Assembly (NCBI GenBank): GCA_020846745.1
Contig: JADLDI010000151.1
Coordinates: 1 to 56,967 of the forward strand
DNA: 56,967 nucleotides
DNA from: Bryobacterales bacterium
GTDB taxonomy: Bacteria; Acidobacteriota; Terriglobia; Bryobacterales; Bryobacteraceae
Reading direction: 5' to 3'
Part shown: positions 24,238 through 32,012 of the stretch, piece by piece
Position numbering within the stretch: position 1 is the stretch's first letter
How the letters are laid out: every line of letters starts with the position of its first letter
Position numbers and translations under genes: made by a program
The notes under the pieces: model-generated
The model's database searches: none
What the model was told of the DNA's origin: nothing
Seen by the model: the letters and a program-made list of their open reading frames with translations, nothing else

Positions 24238-24597
24238 CTACCGACTCTTTGGGCGGCACAACCGGCCGGACGAAGGCGTCCTGCAGCCCGCCAAACGAGG
24301 CTCGTCGGTGCGAACTTTCGGCCGGTTCGCTCGAAACAGCGGGTAGCGTCCCTGCATCATCTTCTTCCAGAGCGCAACGCGCCACACAGCCGGATCATAG
24401 ACTGCGAAAAGGATGGCCTCAAAAATGAGTGCCGTCACGGTCGTCGCGAGCTGCCCCGCAGATTTGGCTCGCAAAAGGGTCAACCCCGCCGAAATGGCGC
24501 CGCGCTCTATCCGAATAACTTTGTTGGGCCGCCCGCTTTCGCCCTTCATCGCCCACTCTCCGCCGGGACGCAAATACATGCATTTTTCGACCGCCAT
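24238..24597 (-). pseudogene. Decayed second copy of the DUF2188 + TIR-like pair
   Basis: The frame begins with a DUF2188 half, PGGEWAMKGESGRP and AISAGLTLLRAKSAGQL, closely matching the intact gene at 23606-23932. It then jumps into TIR-like pieces: FEAILFAVYD (compare FNAIVFAVYD) and RYPLFRANRPKV (compare RYRLFRADLPKI). The middle of both genes is deleted and the reading frame is scrambled at the joins. It could still be translated as a 119-residue chimera, but no intact domain remains. Confidence 0.75.
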
Positions 24598-24636
24598 AGC
24601 CCCGCTCTGCTGTCATACTGTAAGGGAGGAGCCGTT

Positions 24637-24993
24637 ATGACCGTGAGCGCACATTTCGATGGCAAGGTCCTTATCCCTGACCAGCCGCTCGATCTGCCCA
24701 CGAATCGGGCTCTCATCTTGCACATCGAGGCCGTGGCCGATGCGGACTCCTCCGCTCATGAGTCGTCCTTATCTTGGATCGCAGCCAACGCCGTTGACAG
24801 CGAAGCCTTACCCACGGACCTCGCTGATCGTAACGACTTTTGCCTCGAGTCCAGCTCCGATACGCAGCCGATTTGGGACGTCATCGCTGAAAATATGAAG
24901 CGTGTTCCAGCGGAAGATCTCGCCCAACTTCCCAAAGACGGAGCCAGCCAGATCGACCACTACATCTACGGCGTGCCCAAGAGAGAATTGTGA
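24637..24993 (+). CDS. Putative antitoxin upstream of vapC (AF2212-like)
   Basis: 118 residues with a GGGAGGAG ribosome site nine bases upstream. The N-terminus MTVSAHFDGKVLIPDQPLDL is the short beta motif of AF2212-like/DUF104 antitoxins. The C-terminus (LPKDGASQIDHYIYGVPKRE) is of a type found in antitoxins partnered with PIN toxins. The middle (about 45-75) looks like a second, partial C-terminal segment, suggesting an internal insertion or duplication. The stop overlaps the GTG of the PIN gene (GTGA). It appears translatable. Confidence 0.65.
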   Translation: MTVSAHFDGKVLIPDQPLDLPTNRALILHIEAVADADSSAHESSLSWIAANAVDSEALPTDLADRNDFCLESSSDTQPIWDVIAENMKRVPAEDLAQLPKDGASQIDHYIYGVPKREL

Positions 24994-25481
24994 AGGCCAT
25001 CTTTGCCGACACCTTTTATTGGGCTGCATTAACCAGCGTTGATGACAGTGCGCACGCTCGCGCGGTGCAACTGAGCCGTTCGCTCGCGCCCGACCGAATC
25101 GTTACAACGGACGAAGTCCTTTCGGAGTACCTAGCCTTTTTCGCCGGCGCGCGACCCAGCGTTCGTGCCCAGGCCGGAAAGATAGTAACCGACCTGCTGA
25201 AGAGTGCCGGCGTTCTGGTGTTTCCGCAAAGCCGCGACTCTTTTCTGGCTGGCCTCGACTTATACCGTGCGCGTCCGGACAAGGGCTACAGCCTGGTCGA
25301 TTGCATCTCAATGCAGACCATGCGGCGCGAGGGGTTAACAGAAGTTTTAACCGCCATTTCGAGCAGGAAGGTTTTCGCGCGCTGTTTCGCGAAATCTGAG
25401 GAGGGCGGGAGGCTGGGATGGGAAGGCCGGGAGCCCAACCGGTCGCGGCACGGAAGGCCATCGCTGACCGCCCCCGCTTGA
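24990..25481 (+). pseudogene. VapC-type PIN toxin with a C-terminal frameshift
   Basis: From a GTG overlapping the antitoxin stop, the PIN domain runs intact through KAIFADTFYWAALTS (Asp7), TTDEVLSEYLAFF (Glu46) and GYSLVDCISMQTMRREG (Asp104). After TEVLT near 25350 the frame shifts. The expected ending RHFEQEGFRALFREI lies in another frame and stops at 25397-25399, while the present frame continues to 25481 with an unrelated tail. The segment normally holding the fourth acidic residue (N-D-R-H-F) is deleted. RNase activity is unlikely. Confidence 0.78.
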
Positions 25482-25543
25482 GATCCGTACGGGCGCTGCT
25501 AATACTCGAACTGCGCTGTCACGAACATGGCCATAATGGCCAT

Positions 25544-25873
25544 GTGGTCACGGTAAATATCGCGGAGCTGAAAGATCGCCTCAGCTCGTTCCTCCATCGG
25601 GTTCGAGCCGGTGAAGAAGTCGTTATCCGCGACCGGAATCTCCCAATTGCAAAGCTGGTCCCCTTGCATGGCAACGATGCGACTTTGGAAGAGCAGGCAT
25701 TGGTAGCTTCCGGGCAGATGACGCTGCCAAAGCACGAATTGGATCAGCGGCAATTCTGGGCGATTGGCGGCCGAATCAAGACGAGCCGCACAACCACAAG
25801 CGCAATCCAGCAAGCGATTGCGGCCGAACGAGAGGAAAGTGACCTGTGCCGGCCCTCTATGTGGAAACTATAA
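25544..25873 (+). CDS. Phd-family antitoxin (orphan, fused to a toxin remnant)
   Basis: About 109 residues from the GTG at 25544, giving VVTVNIAELKDRLSSFLHRV; the longer frame to 25418 reads through non-conserved DNA. The Phd fold continues GEEVVIRDRNLPIAKLVPLH. Overlapping its 3' end, at 25846-25869, an alternative frame reads V-P-A-L-Y-V-E-T, resembling the first codons of a PIN toxin whose remainder is gone. The last codons lie over the end of the convergent vapC at 25857. The natural C-terminus may therefore be altered and the cognate toxin is absent. Confidence 0.72.
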   Translation: MVTVNIAELKDRLSSFLHRVRAGEEVVIRDRNLPIAKLVPLHGNDATLEEQALVASGQMTLPKHELDQRQFWAIGGRIKTSRTTTSAIQQAIAAEREESDLCRPSMWKL

Positions 25874-26300
25874 GCTCGGCCCCCATCAGGGCTAAGTGCC
25901 TGTCTGTCGACCAACAGCTTCTGATTTTCCGCTCGGCCATGATTACCAGCCCGTGTGCGTCTGCCAAAGTCAGATTCTGATCGTCGAAGCGTGACAACAC
26001 CGGCCGCTGCTTCGCAAGTTCCGCGCCATCGAAGGGGACCACCGTAATTTCCGGAAGTGCGTCCAGGAAACCCAAGAATCCGGTAGCTCGCCGCGTGTCG
26101 TAACGCCTCAAGAACCACCCGTGCGCCTCGGCAATCACCAAGGCCGACGTTACCAGGCTTGGAGGTGTTGCGAACGCAATTCTGAAAATCGAATGGTAGC
26201 TATCGGACCGGTCGAGGAAAGCAATAAACGCTGAGGTGTCCAGGTACGCTTCTCGTACAGCCGCTGCCCTCCGAGAGGTGTGCCTAATCCTTGTTGCCAT
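25857..26300 (-). CDS. VapC-type PIN-domain ribonuclease toxin, apparently intact
   Basis: 147 residues from the ATG at 26300, which lies 17 bases inside the antitoxin gene. The first ~15 residues are not conserved, and no start codon sits closer to YLDTSAFIAFLD. The four PIN acids are present: Asp21 (LDTS), Glu58 (VIAEAH), Asp114 (LADAHG) and Asp133 (STDRHL). It should cleave RNA in an Mg2+-dependent way and be neutralised by the RHH protein encoded just upstream. Its last codons (LIVST) use DNA that appears to come from the start of a different deleted toxin. It is the only complete toxin in the island. Confidence 0.82.
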   Translation of the reverse strand: MATRIRHTSRRAAAVREAYLDTSAFIAFLDRSDSYHSIFRIAFATPPSLVTSALVIAEAHGWFLRRYDTRRATGFLGFLDALPEITVVPFDGAELAKQRPVLSRFDDQNLTLADAHGLVIMAERKIRSCWSTDRHLALMGAELIVST

Positions 26301-26508
26301 ACACGATCTCGTCGATGGACTCGCTCGAACGCGGGTTGCCGCTTTCCACAAAGCCCGCATACTTCATCCACGGGCCGTCTCCATGTACCGGCAATCTTTC
26401 ACGTACAGCCCGGCGGATAAACTCGGCAAACGAGATGCCAAGCGCTGCCGCTTGTTGCTTCGCCGATTCATACTCCTTCTTGTCAAGGCTGATTTGCGTT
26501 CGGATCAT
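26284..26508 (-). CDS. Ribbon-helix-helix antitoxin (VapB-like)
   Basis: 74 residues. The N-terminal ribbon-helix-helix MIRTQISLDKKEYESAKQQA then ALGISFAEFIRRAVRERLP binds DNA as a dimer. The C-terminal part, ESGNPRSSESIDEIVYGNKD, should cap the VapC active site. It overlaps the vapC start by 17 bases. A perfect inverted repeat spans its own start codon, consistent with autoregulation. Confidence 0.85.
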   Translation of the reverse strand: MIRTQISLDKKEYESAKQQAAALGISFAEFIRRAVRERLPVHGDGPWMKYAGFVESGNPRSSESIDEIVYGNKD

Positions 26509-26536
26509 GTTATCACGTAACGCTTCTATGATAACA
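26508..26536 (-). promoter_or_regulatory. Putative operator of the RHH antitoxin-vapC operon
   Basis: TGTTATCA (26508-26515) and TGATAACA (26529-26536) form a perfect 8-bp inverted repeat with a 13-base spacer, overlapping the antitoxin start. RHH antitoxins normally repress their own operon by binding such repeats. Confidence 0.55.
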
Positions 26537-26567
26537 GGTTCGCTGTGCGACGGCCGTCAGGGACATC

Positions 26568-26642
26568 ATGAGACTGCTCCTTACCGCCGACAGCGCGCAT
26601 ATCGCACTAGCGCGTCTGGAACTTCCCATCCGCGAGGCATAA
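26568..26642 (+). pseudogene. vapC remnant with large internal deletion
   Basis: A 24-codon frame reads M-R-L-L-L joined to TADSAHIALARLELPIREA and a stop. It corresponds to the first five and last ~19 codons of the vapC at 21877-22267, with everything between deleted. About 65 bases here (26583-26648) are near-identical to 22202-22274, apart from a 6-base gap and a few changes. No function is expected. Confidence 0.75.
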
Positions 26643-26702
26643 CGCACAGTTCGAAACAATCCACTCTGAAAACAACCACGCGTCGCCGCGCACCTCCCCC
26701 CG

Positions 26703-28952
26703 CTACGGTGCAAGCTCGAGCAACTCTTGCCCATACACCGGCAGCCGGACCGGAATGCCACTCTCCTGGAGCACCTTCCCCGCGAACGAGCCATACATCA
26801 CGCCCGAGAGCAACCCTTTCACATGGTACGATCGCTCCGGGCGCACCCAGGGAATGGTGACCGTCTGCCGGTCCGCGCCGCCGCTTCCACGCATTGCCAC
26901 CACCACGCCGTAGCCTTGCGGGTTGAGTTTGCCCCACCAGTGCCAGCCGACGTCGGTCGGTTCCGGCGCGCCGCTGAACTGGAACCGCTTATAGATTCCG
27001 TAGTCGCGCTCCAGCCGCCGCACGAGATCGAGGCGTTTGCGGTAGTGTGCGATCTGCTCTTCGGAAAGCGTGCGCGAGTCGCCCGAGTAGCACACGGGCA
27101 TCCCCATCAGCCAGCTCGCAATCTGGCGATCCTGAATCGCAGGGGTAAGGCTACCCTGGTAGCTGGCCGTGACGGCCGCGTAGAACTCGAGCGGGTAGAG
27201 CGGGAGTCCGCGGTGCGAGTAGAAGCGCTGCCGGGCGAGCCAGCAACCGCGACGCAGGGCCGCGGCGTGTGTTTCCGCGGTCCATGGCCGTCCGCCGTTC
27301 TCGCGAACATTCGAGCCGATCGCCTCGTTTGGAGGAATGTGGAAGCGCGCCGTGGTCTTCAAGGCGGCCAGGTCGGCGGGCACACCGGGCGTGCCCCAAT
27401 AGATCTCGTGCGTAATCTCGTTCACCACATCGGGCGCCTCGCGGCGCAGCATCGCCTGCACACTCAGCAGGCCGCGCAATCCGCGCAGCAGCGACTCGCG
27501 GCGAGTCCGGCTTTCGTGACCCTCGGCCAGGTCGCCATACATGATGTTTGTGAAATCCTGTTTAAAGTAACTCGCGCCATAGCGCTTCGCAGTCGCTACC
27601 AGGTCGCGCACGTAATAGTCGCGCCAGGCTGCCGAGGTGAAGCTCATACCCATTCCCGGCAGTGTCGGGCTGCGTAGAAGCACCGGCAGAATGCGCGCAT
27701 CCGGCATGTCGGCGACGTCTCTCGAATCGGCGTCGCGGAAGCACGATACCCACAGCCCGAGTTTCAGCCCTTTCGACCGCACAAAGTCGGCGGTTGCTCT
27801 GAAGTCGGGAAACTTTTTGGTGTCGATCTCGGTGCCCAGCCGCCCCTTCTGCCAGCCGTCGTCAAACAGCATTTCGGTGAAACCCGCGCGAGCGGCGATG
27901 TCGGCCAACTGGCGCACCAGGCCGTCGTCGATCGTGTCGTAGAAGTAAGCCCAGGTCATCCACTGCGGCCCGTGCATCGGGGCAGTGTCGGCGGCAATGC
28001 CGATGCGCGTCCTGAGGAACTCCATGTATTGGCCTTCCACTGCGCGGTCAAGCGGAGTCGAGGCGTTCGCGCCGAACACCGGCCCGTGGAACCCGTAATA
28101 GAACACGGGTTCGCTCGTGAACACTTCACCCGGACCGAGCACCCATTCGAACAGCGTCTCCGTGTACCCCATCCCGCCCTGCGCGGCGATCGATCGGAGC
28201 GCGGAAGGTACCTCGCTCGCCGCGAGAATGCCGTAACGCCCACCGGGACCTTCAAAGCCCACCACGCTGGGCTGCACGCCGAACATCGCGGCGGCGAGAG
28301 ACTTGCTTGCCAGCGGAGTCAGCCGCACGTCGTCAATCATCATCCGCTCCAGCCGCAGCCACCGCGTCCCGCCGTTGCGGACCACGGCCCATTTCCGCAC
28401 GGCCGGATGCCCGTCATAAACCTCGTAAACTAACTCGATTGTTACTCCTGCGAGCGCCGGATCTTTGTCGAGCGCCGTCCGGACCGTCAAGCGTGTTACT
28501 CCCGCAGCCGGCCTGGTAATCGCGGCAACCGGTTTGGCCGCCGCAGAGCCACTCCATGAACCCGCTTCCACCGTTCGCGGATCCACCCACCGTGGCGCGT
28601 CAGGGCGTAGATCTTCATAGCGCGCCGGGTCGAACCCTTCCGCCCGCCACCGCGCACGCCCGCCACCGCTGAAATAGTTCTTCTCGCCGGCTTCCTCAGG
28701 CCGTAACCCACGCGGTTTCCGATTGGACTCCTCGCGCGTAATCACAACCGAGAACTCTTTCGCGCGCTCGGCCAGAATACCTGTGCCATCTACGCTGAAC
28801 CCGACCGTACTAACGTTTCCGTCGATCTGAATAATACGTTCGAGCGACTCCGCCCGAAGCACCGCCCGCCCCTCACGCACCGCAATCTCCGCCGCGGCGC
28901 CCGGCGATAGGGCGAGCAAGCATTCGAGGACTAACAATATAAGCATCACCAT
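26703..28952 (-). CDS. Secreted GH36-like alpha-galactosidase family glycoside hydrolase
   Basis: 749 residues. A signal peptide MVMLILLVLECLLALSPGAA leads to an N-terminal beta-sandwich (about 30-320) and a catalytic barrel (about 335-640). The barrel carries FTEMLFDDGWQ, LGLWVSCFRD and ASYFKQDFTN, with Asp466 in KQDF as the expected nucleophile. A C-terminal beta domain ends GQELLELAP. It should release alpha-linked galactose or a related sugar in the periplasm or outside the cell. It is closer to GH36/GH27 than GH31, but the substrate is not fixed. It is the first core-like gene after the TA island. Confidence 0.8.
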   Translation of the reverse strand: MVMLILLVLECLLALSPGAAAEIAVREGRAVLRAESLERIIQIDGNVSTVGFSVDGTGILAERAKEFSVVITREESNRKPRGLRPEEAGEKNYFSGGGRARWRAEGFDPARYEDLRPDAPRWVDPRTVEAGSWSGSAAAKPVAAITRPAAGVTRLTVRTALDKDPALAGVTIELVYEVYDGHPAVRKWAVVRNGGTRWLRLERMMIDDVRLTPLASKSLAAAMFGVQPSVVGFEGPGGRYGILAASEVPSALRSIAAQGGMGYTETLFEWVLGPGEVFTSEPVFYYGFHGPVFGANASTPLDRAVEGQYMEFLRTRIGIAADTAPMHGPQWMTWAYFYDTIDDGLVRQLADIAARAGFTEMLFDDGWQKGRLGTEIDTKKFPDFRATADFVRSKGLKLGLWVSCFRDADSRDVADMPDARILPVLLRSPTLPGMGMSFTSAAWRDYYVRDLVATAKRYGASYFKQDFTNIMYGDLAEGHESRTRRESLLRGLRGLLSVQAMLRREAPDVVNEITHEIYWGTPGVPADLAALKTTARFHIPPNEAIGSNVRENGGRPWTAETHAAALRRGCWLARQRFYSHRGLPLYPLEFYAAVTASYQGSLTPAIQDRQIASWLMGMPVCYSGDSRTLSEEQIAHYRKRLDLVRRLERDYGIYKRFQFSGAPEPTDVGWHWWGKLNPQGYGVVVAMRGSGGADRQTVTIPWVRPERSYHVKGLLSGVMYGSFAGKVLQESGIPVRLPVYGQELLELAP

Positions 28953-29089
28953 TGACGGCTCCTACACCGAAACTGAAACGAGTACAACAGGATGCGAAGC
29001 TCCTGTCAAATGCGCTTGCCGCCGTCCGCGGTTCAGCAGTCCCCGCCGCTCTGCATCAGCCGCTACAGTTGGATCAATCCCGCCGCCAG

Positions 29090-30832
29090 TTAAATCGCTT
29101 CCAATTCCTCTTCGAGCAACTGCTTCTGGTGCAGGTCGGCATAATAGCCGCCGAGCGCCAGCAACTGCTCGTGCGACCCGCGCTCCGCCACTTGCCCATT
29201 CTCGATCACCACGATCAGGTCCGCGTGACGCACAGTCGACACACGATGCGAGATAAGAATCGTTGTCCGGCCGCGCATCAGTTCCGATAACGACCGCAGG
29301 ATCCGCTCTTCGGTCATCGTGTCCACCGCCGACAAAGCATCGTCCAGAATCAAGACCGATGGGTTCCGCAGCACAGCTCGCGCAATCGCCGTCCGCTGCT
29401 TCTGCCCGCCCGAAAGGGTCAGCCCGCGCTCGCCCACCTTTGTATTCAGCCCGTCCGGAAAACCGTCAATATCCGGGCCCAACCCCGCCAAGTCCGCGGC
29501 TTTCGCGATCTGGTCGGGAGTCGCTTTTTGAACACCCAGCGCGATGTTCTCGGCCAGAGTGGCGCTGAACAGGAACGTTTCCTGCGGCACATACCCGATC
29601 TGGCGCCTGATCTCGCGCGGGTCGACGGTCCGCAGATCCAGCCCGTCGATGCGAACAATCCCTGTGGTCGGATCGAGCAACCGCGGCACCAACTGCACCA
29701 GCGTGCTCTTGCCGCTTCCGGTATGTCCGACAATGGCCAGCGTGCTGCCGCCCGGCACGTGCAGGTCGATGCCATTCAACGCGTACATGGCGTCATACCG
29801 CACCGACACATTCTCGAAATCGATCTCACCGCGCACCTGCGCGGGCATGGGCACCGGATTCTCGGGCGGCGCTATGGCGGGTTGCTCAGCCATCAGATCG
29901 CGCAGGCGCTTCCAGGATGCCGTTCCGCGCTGCATCAAATTCACCACCCACCCCATCGCAATCATCGGCCAGCCCAGCATGCCCATGTAGAAGTTGAACA
30001 TCAGGAAGCCGCCCATCGACAGCTCGCCCGCGAGCAGCCGTTTACCGCCCACCCACAGCACAATCAGGAATGCCGAACCGATCAGCGATTCAAGCACCGG
30101 CATGGTCATTCCCGTCGTGATTCCCAGGCGAACGTTCTGGCGGATGTACTGCCGGTTCAGTTCCTCAAACTGCTCAAGTTCGGCGTTCTCCTGGACAAAC
30201 GCGCGCACCACGCGCATGCCCGCCAGGTTCTCCTGTACACGCGCGGAGATGTCTGAGAATAGCCCCTGAATAATTTGGAAGCTGGCGTGGATGCGCCTGC
30301 CGAGCACGATTACCGCAAAGCTTACCGCCGGAGCCGGCAGCAGCGCCACCAACGTCAGCCGCCAGTCTACCCACGCCATCACCGTCACGGCAAGCACAAA
30401 CGTGATTGATGTTTCGGTCCAGTACATGATCCCCGGACCGAGCATCATCCGCACGGCGTCCATATCGTTGGTGGCGCGAGCCATCACGTCTCCCGTCCGG
30501 GTTCTGCCGTAAAAACGGGCATCGAGTTCCACCAGCCGGGCGAACAGGTTATTGCGGAGCTCGTATTCGATATCGCGTGAAGCGCCGATGAGGATCACCC
30601 GCATCCAGTACTGGAAAAACCCTTTGAGCGCAGTGAGCAGCAACAGCGCGCCGGCGAACCAGAACAGCTTCGCGACCCCGAAGCCCTGCGTGACGGAATC
30701 GACGCCCGCTTTGATCGTGAGCGGCATCACCGCCGCCAGAATGTCTTTGAGGAGCAGGGCGCCGAGCCCCAGATACATGGCACGGCGGTGGACCCAGAGA
30801 TAGGGCCAGAGGTCTTTCAGCGCTTGCCGCAA
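29090..30832 (-). CDS. ABC exporter, fused permease-ATPase (MdlB/MsbA type)
   Basis: 580 residues. Six membrane helices fill about 15-310. The ATPase half has Walker A GHTGSGKST, signature LTLSGGQKQR and Walker B SVLILDDALSAVD. Fused homodimerising exporters of this kind move lipids, LPS precursors or drugs across the inner membrane. It lies three bases after a PH-like membrane protein, downstream of lpxC and a phosphatidyltransferase, so a lipid substrate is a reasonable inference. The sequence alone cannot tell MsbA from a multidrug exporter. Confidence 0.9.
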   Translation of the reverse strand: MRQALKDLWPYLWVHRRAMYLGLGALLLKDILAAVMPLTIKAGVDSVTQGFGVAKLFWFAGALLLLTALKGFFQYWMRVILIGASRDIEYELRNNLFARLVELDARFYGRTRTGDVMARATNDMDAVRMMLGPGIMYWTETSITFVLAVTVMAWVDWRLTLVALLPAPAVSFAVIVLGRRIHASFQIIQGLFSDISARVQENLAGMRVVRAFVQENAELEQFEELNRQYIRQNVRLGITTGMTMPVLESLIGSAFLIVLWVGGKRLLAGELSMGGFLMFNFYMGMLGWPMIAMGWVVNLMQRGTASWKRLRDLMAEQPAIAPPENPVPMPAQVRGEIDFENVSVRYDAMYALNGIDLHVPGGSTLAIVGHTGSGKSTLVQLVPRLLDPTTGIVRIDGLDLRTVDPREIRRQIGYVPQETFLFSATLAENIALGVQKATPDQIAKAADLAGLGPDIDGFPDGLNTKVGERGLTLSGGQKQRTAIARAVLRNPSVLILDDALSAVDTMTEERILRSLSELMRGRTTILISHRVSTVRHADLIVVIENGQVAERGSHEQLLALGGYYADLHQKQLLEEELEAI

Positions 30833-30835
30833 GTG

Positions 30836-31417
30836 CTAGTTCTCGTCCGACCTTTGATCCAGACGGCCGACTGTCTTCAACCGCTGATACAATCGCTCCA
30901 CTTCGGCTTCATCTTCCGGCCGAAGAATCGGGTACCGCGGAGATTTCATCGGTTTCTGCCGCCGAACCGATGGCCGCACCGAATCCAACGGTTCCGCCGA
31001 AGGTTCGCCCCAAAACTCGCGATAGGGTATGCCGTCGATGGTCGCGTCCAAAGCGCAACGCCGCAAATGCCGCAGCAGCGCTTTGGAACTTTCCAGATCG
31101 CCAGGGTACACCACCATCACCCGCTTCTTGCCGGACACCGTTAGAAAAACGACCAGGGGTGAGATCCAACCCGTGCGGTCGACGGTCCGGATGTCGGCCC
31201 AGCGGATCGTACGGGCGCCGATTTTTAGAACTGCCGGGTGGATTTCGATGGGGGGGCGCGCCGCTAAGTAGATCAAAAACGAGGAGGTTAGCAGGAACAG
31301 GAAGGTTGGAACAACGCTCGGAGTCCACTGATATGCAAACCACGCCGACACGAGCGCCAGCACGAATGCCGCCACGCCCGCGGTCAGGTAGTTGCGCGAA
31401 GGAGTATACCTCGTCAT
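30836..31417 (-). CDS. Membrane-anchored PH-like protein
   Basis: 193 residues from the ATG at 31417. A TTG at 31465 overlapping the upstream stop would add 16 residues. Two hydrophobic helices (AGVAAFVLALVSAWFAYQW and VVPTFLFLLTSSFLIYLAA) are followed by a small beta-rich region (IEIHPAVLKIGARTIRWADI) of the bacterial PH/DUF304 kind, then a polar C-terminal tail. The function is unknown. Tight spacing to the ABC exporter (3 bases) and the phosphatidyltransferase suggests a shared membrane role. Confidence 0.6.
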   Translation of the reverse strand: MTRYTPSRNYLTAGVAAFVLALVSAWFAYQWTPSVVPTFLFLLTSSFLIYLAARPPIEIHPAVLKIGARTIRWADIRTVDRTGWISPLVVFLTVSGKKRVMVVYPGDLESSKALLRHLRRCALDATIDGIPYREFWGEPSAEPLDSVRPSVRRQKPMKSPRYPILRPEDEAEVERLYQRLKTVGRLDQRSDEN

Positions 31418-31461
31418 CCAGCCGCTTCCCACTCTTAGACTACCGTTGGGCAGGGGCCGCG

Positions 31462-32001
31462 TCAATTCGCCGCCGCCCGCAATCCCCGCAACCGTTTCAG
31501 CGCGCTATAGAAATAATGTATGCCGCTGAAGGCAGTGGTGGCCGTGCAGACGTAAATCAACGCCGTTCGCACCCCTTCAAACGGCAGCAGACACGCCAAC
31601 GCCGTCACAATCTGTACATTGGTGGACAGCTTCCCCCAAACGGATGGCGGGAAATCGCGGATGGGGGTGAACAGGAGTCCGATCATGGCCATGAGAAGAA
31701 TTAACAAGTCGCGCCCAAAGATCAGGTACACCAGCCACGCCGGCGCCGCTCCGGAAATCGCGAGCGCGATAAACACCGCGCTGAGCAGCCCCTTGTCTGC
31801 AACAGCATCAGTCCACGCCCCGGCGCGAGTTTTCCAGTCGTACCGCCGGGCCAGATAGCCGTCGAAGAAGTCGGTCGACCCCGCCACCATCAGCAGGGCC
31901 AGCGCGGTCACATGGTCGCGCCGCAGAATGGCCATTACCACGAAGGGTGCGAACACAATGCGCGAGGCCGACAGCAGCGTCGGAACAATACGTCCAGTCA
32001 C
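31462..32001 (-). CDS. CDP-alcohol phosphatidyltransferase (PgsA-like)
   Basis: 179 residues. The family motif is STDFFDGYLARRYDWKTRAG then AWTDAVADK, with the expected aspartates for metal and CDP-diacylglycerol binding. Several membrane helices follow. The likely reaction is transfer of a phosphatidyl group from CDP-diacylglycerol to glycerol-3-phosphate in phosphatidylglycerol or cardiolipin synthesis. It lies 11 bases after lpxC in the same direction. Other alcohol acceptors are possible. Confidence 0.85.
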   Translation of the reverse strand: MTGRIVPTLLSASRIVFAPFVVMAILRRDHVTALALLMVAGSTDFFDGYLARRYDWKTRAGAWTDAVADKGLLSAVFIALAISGAAPAWLVYLIFGRDLLILLMAMIGLLFTPIRDFPPSVWGKLSTNVQIVTALACLLPFEGVRTALIYVCTATTAFSGIHYFYSALKRLRGLRAAAN

Positions 32002-32012
32002 AGTGCTATAGA

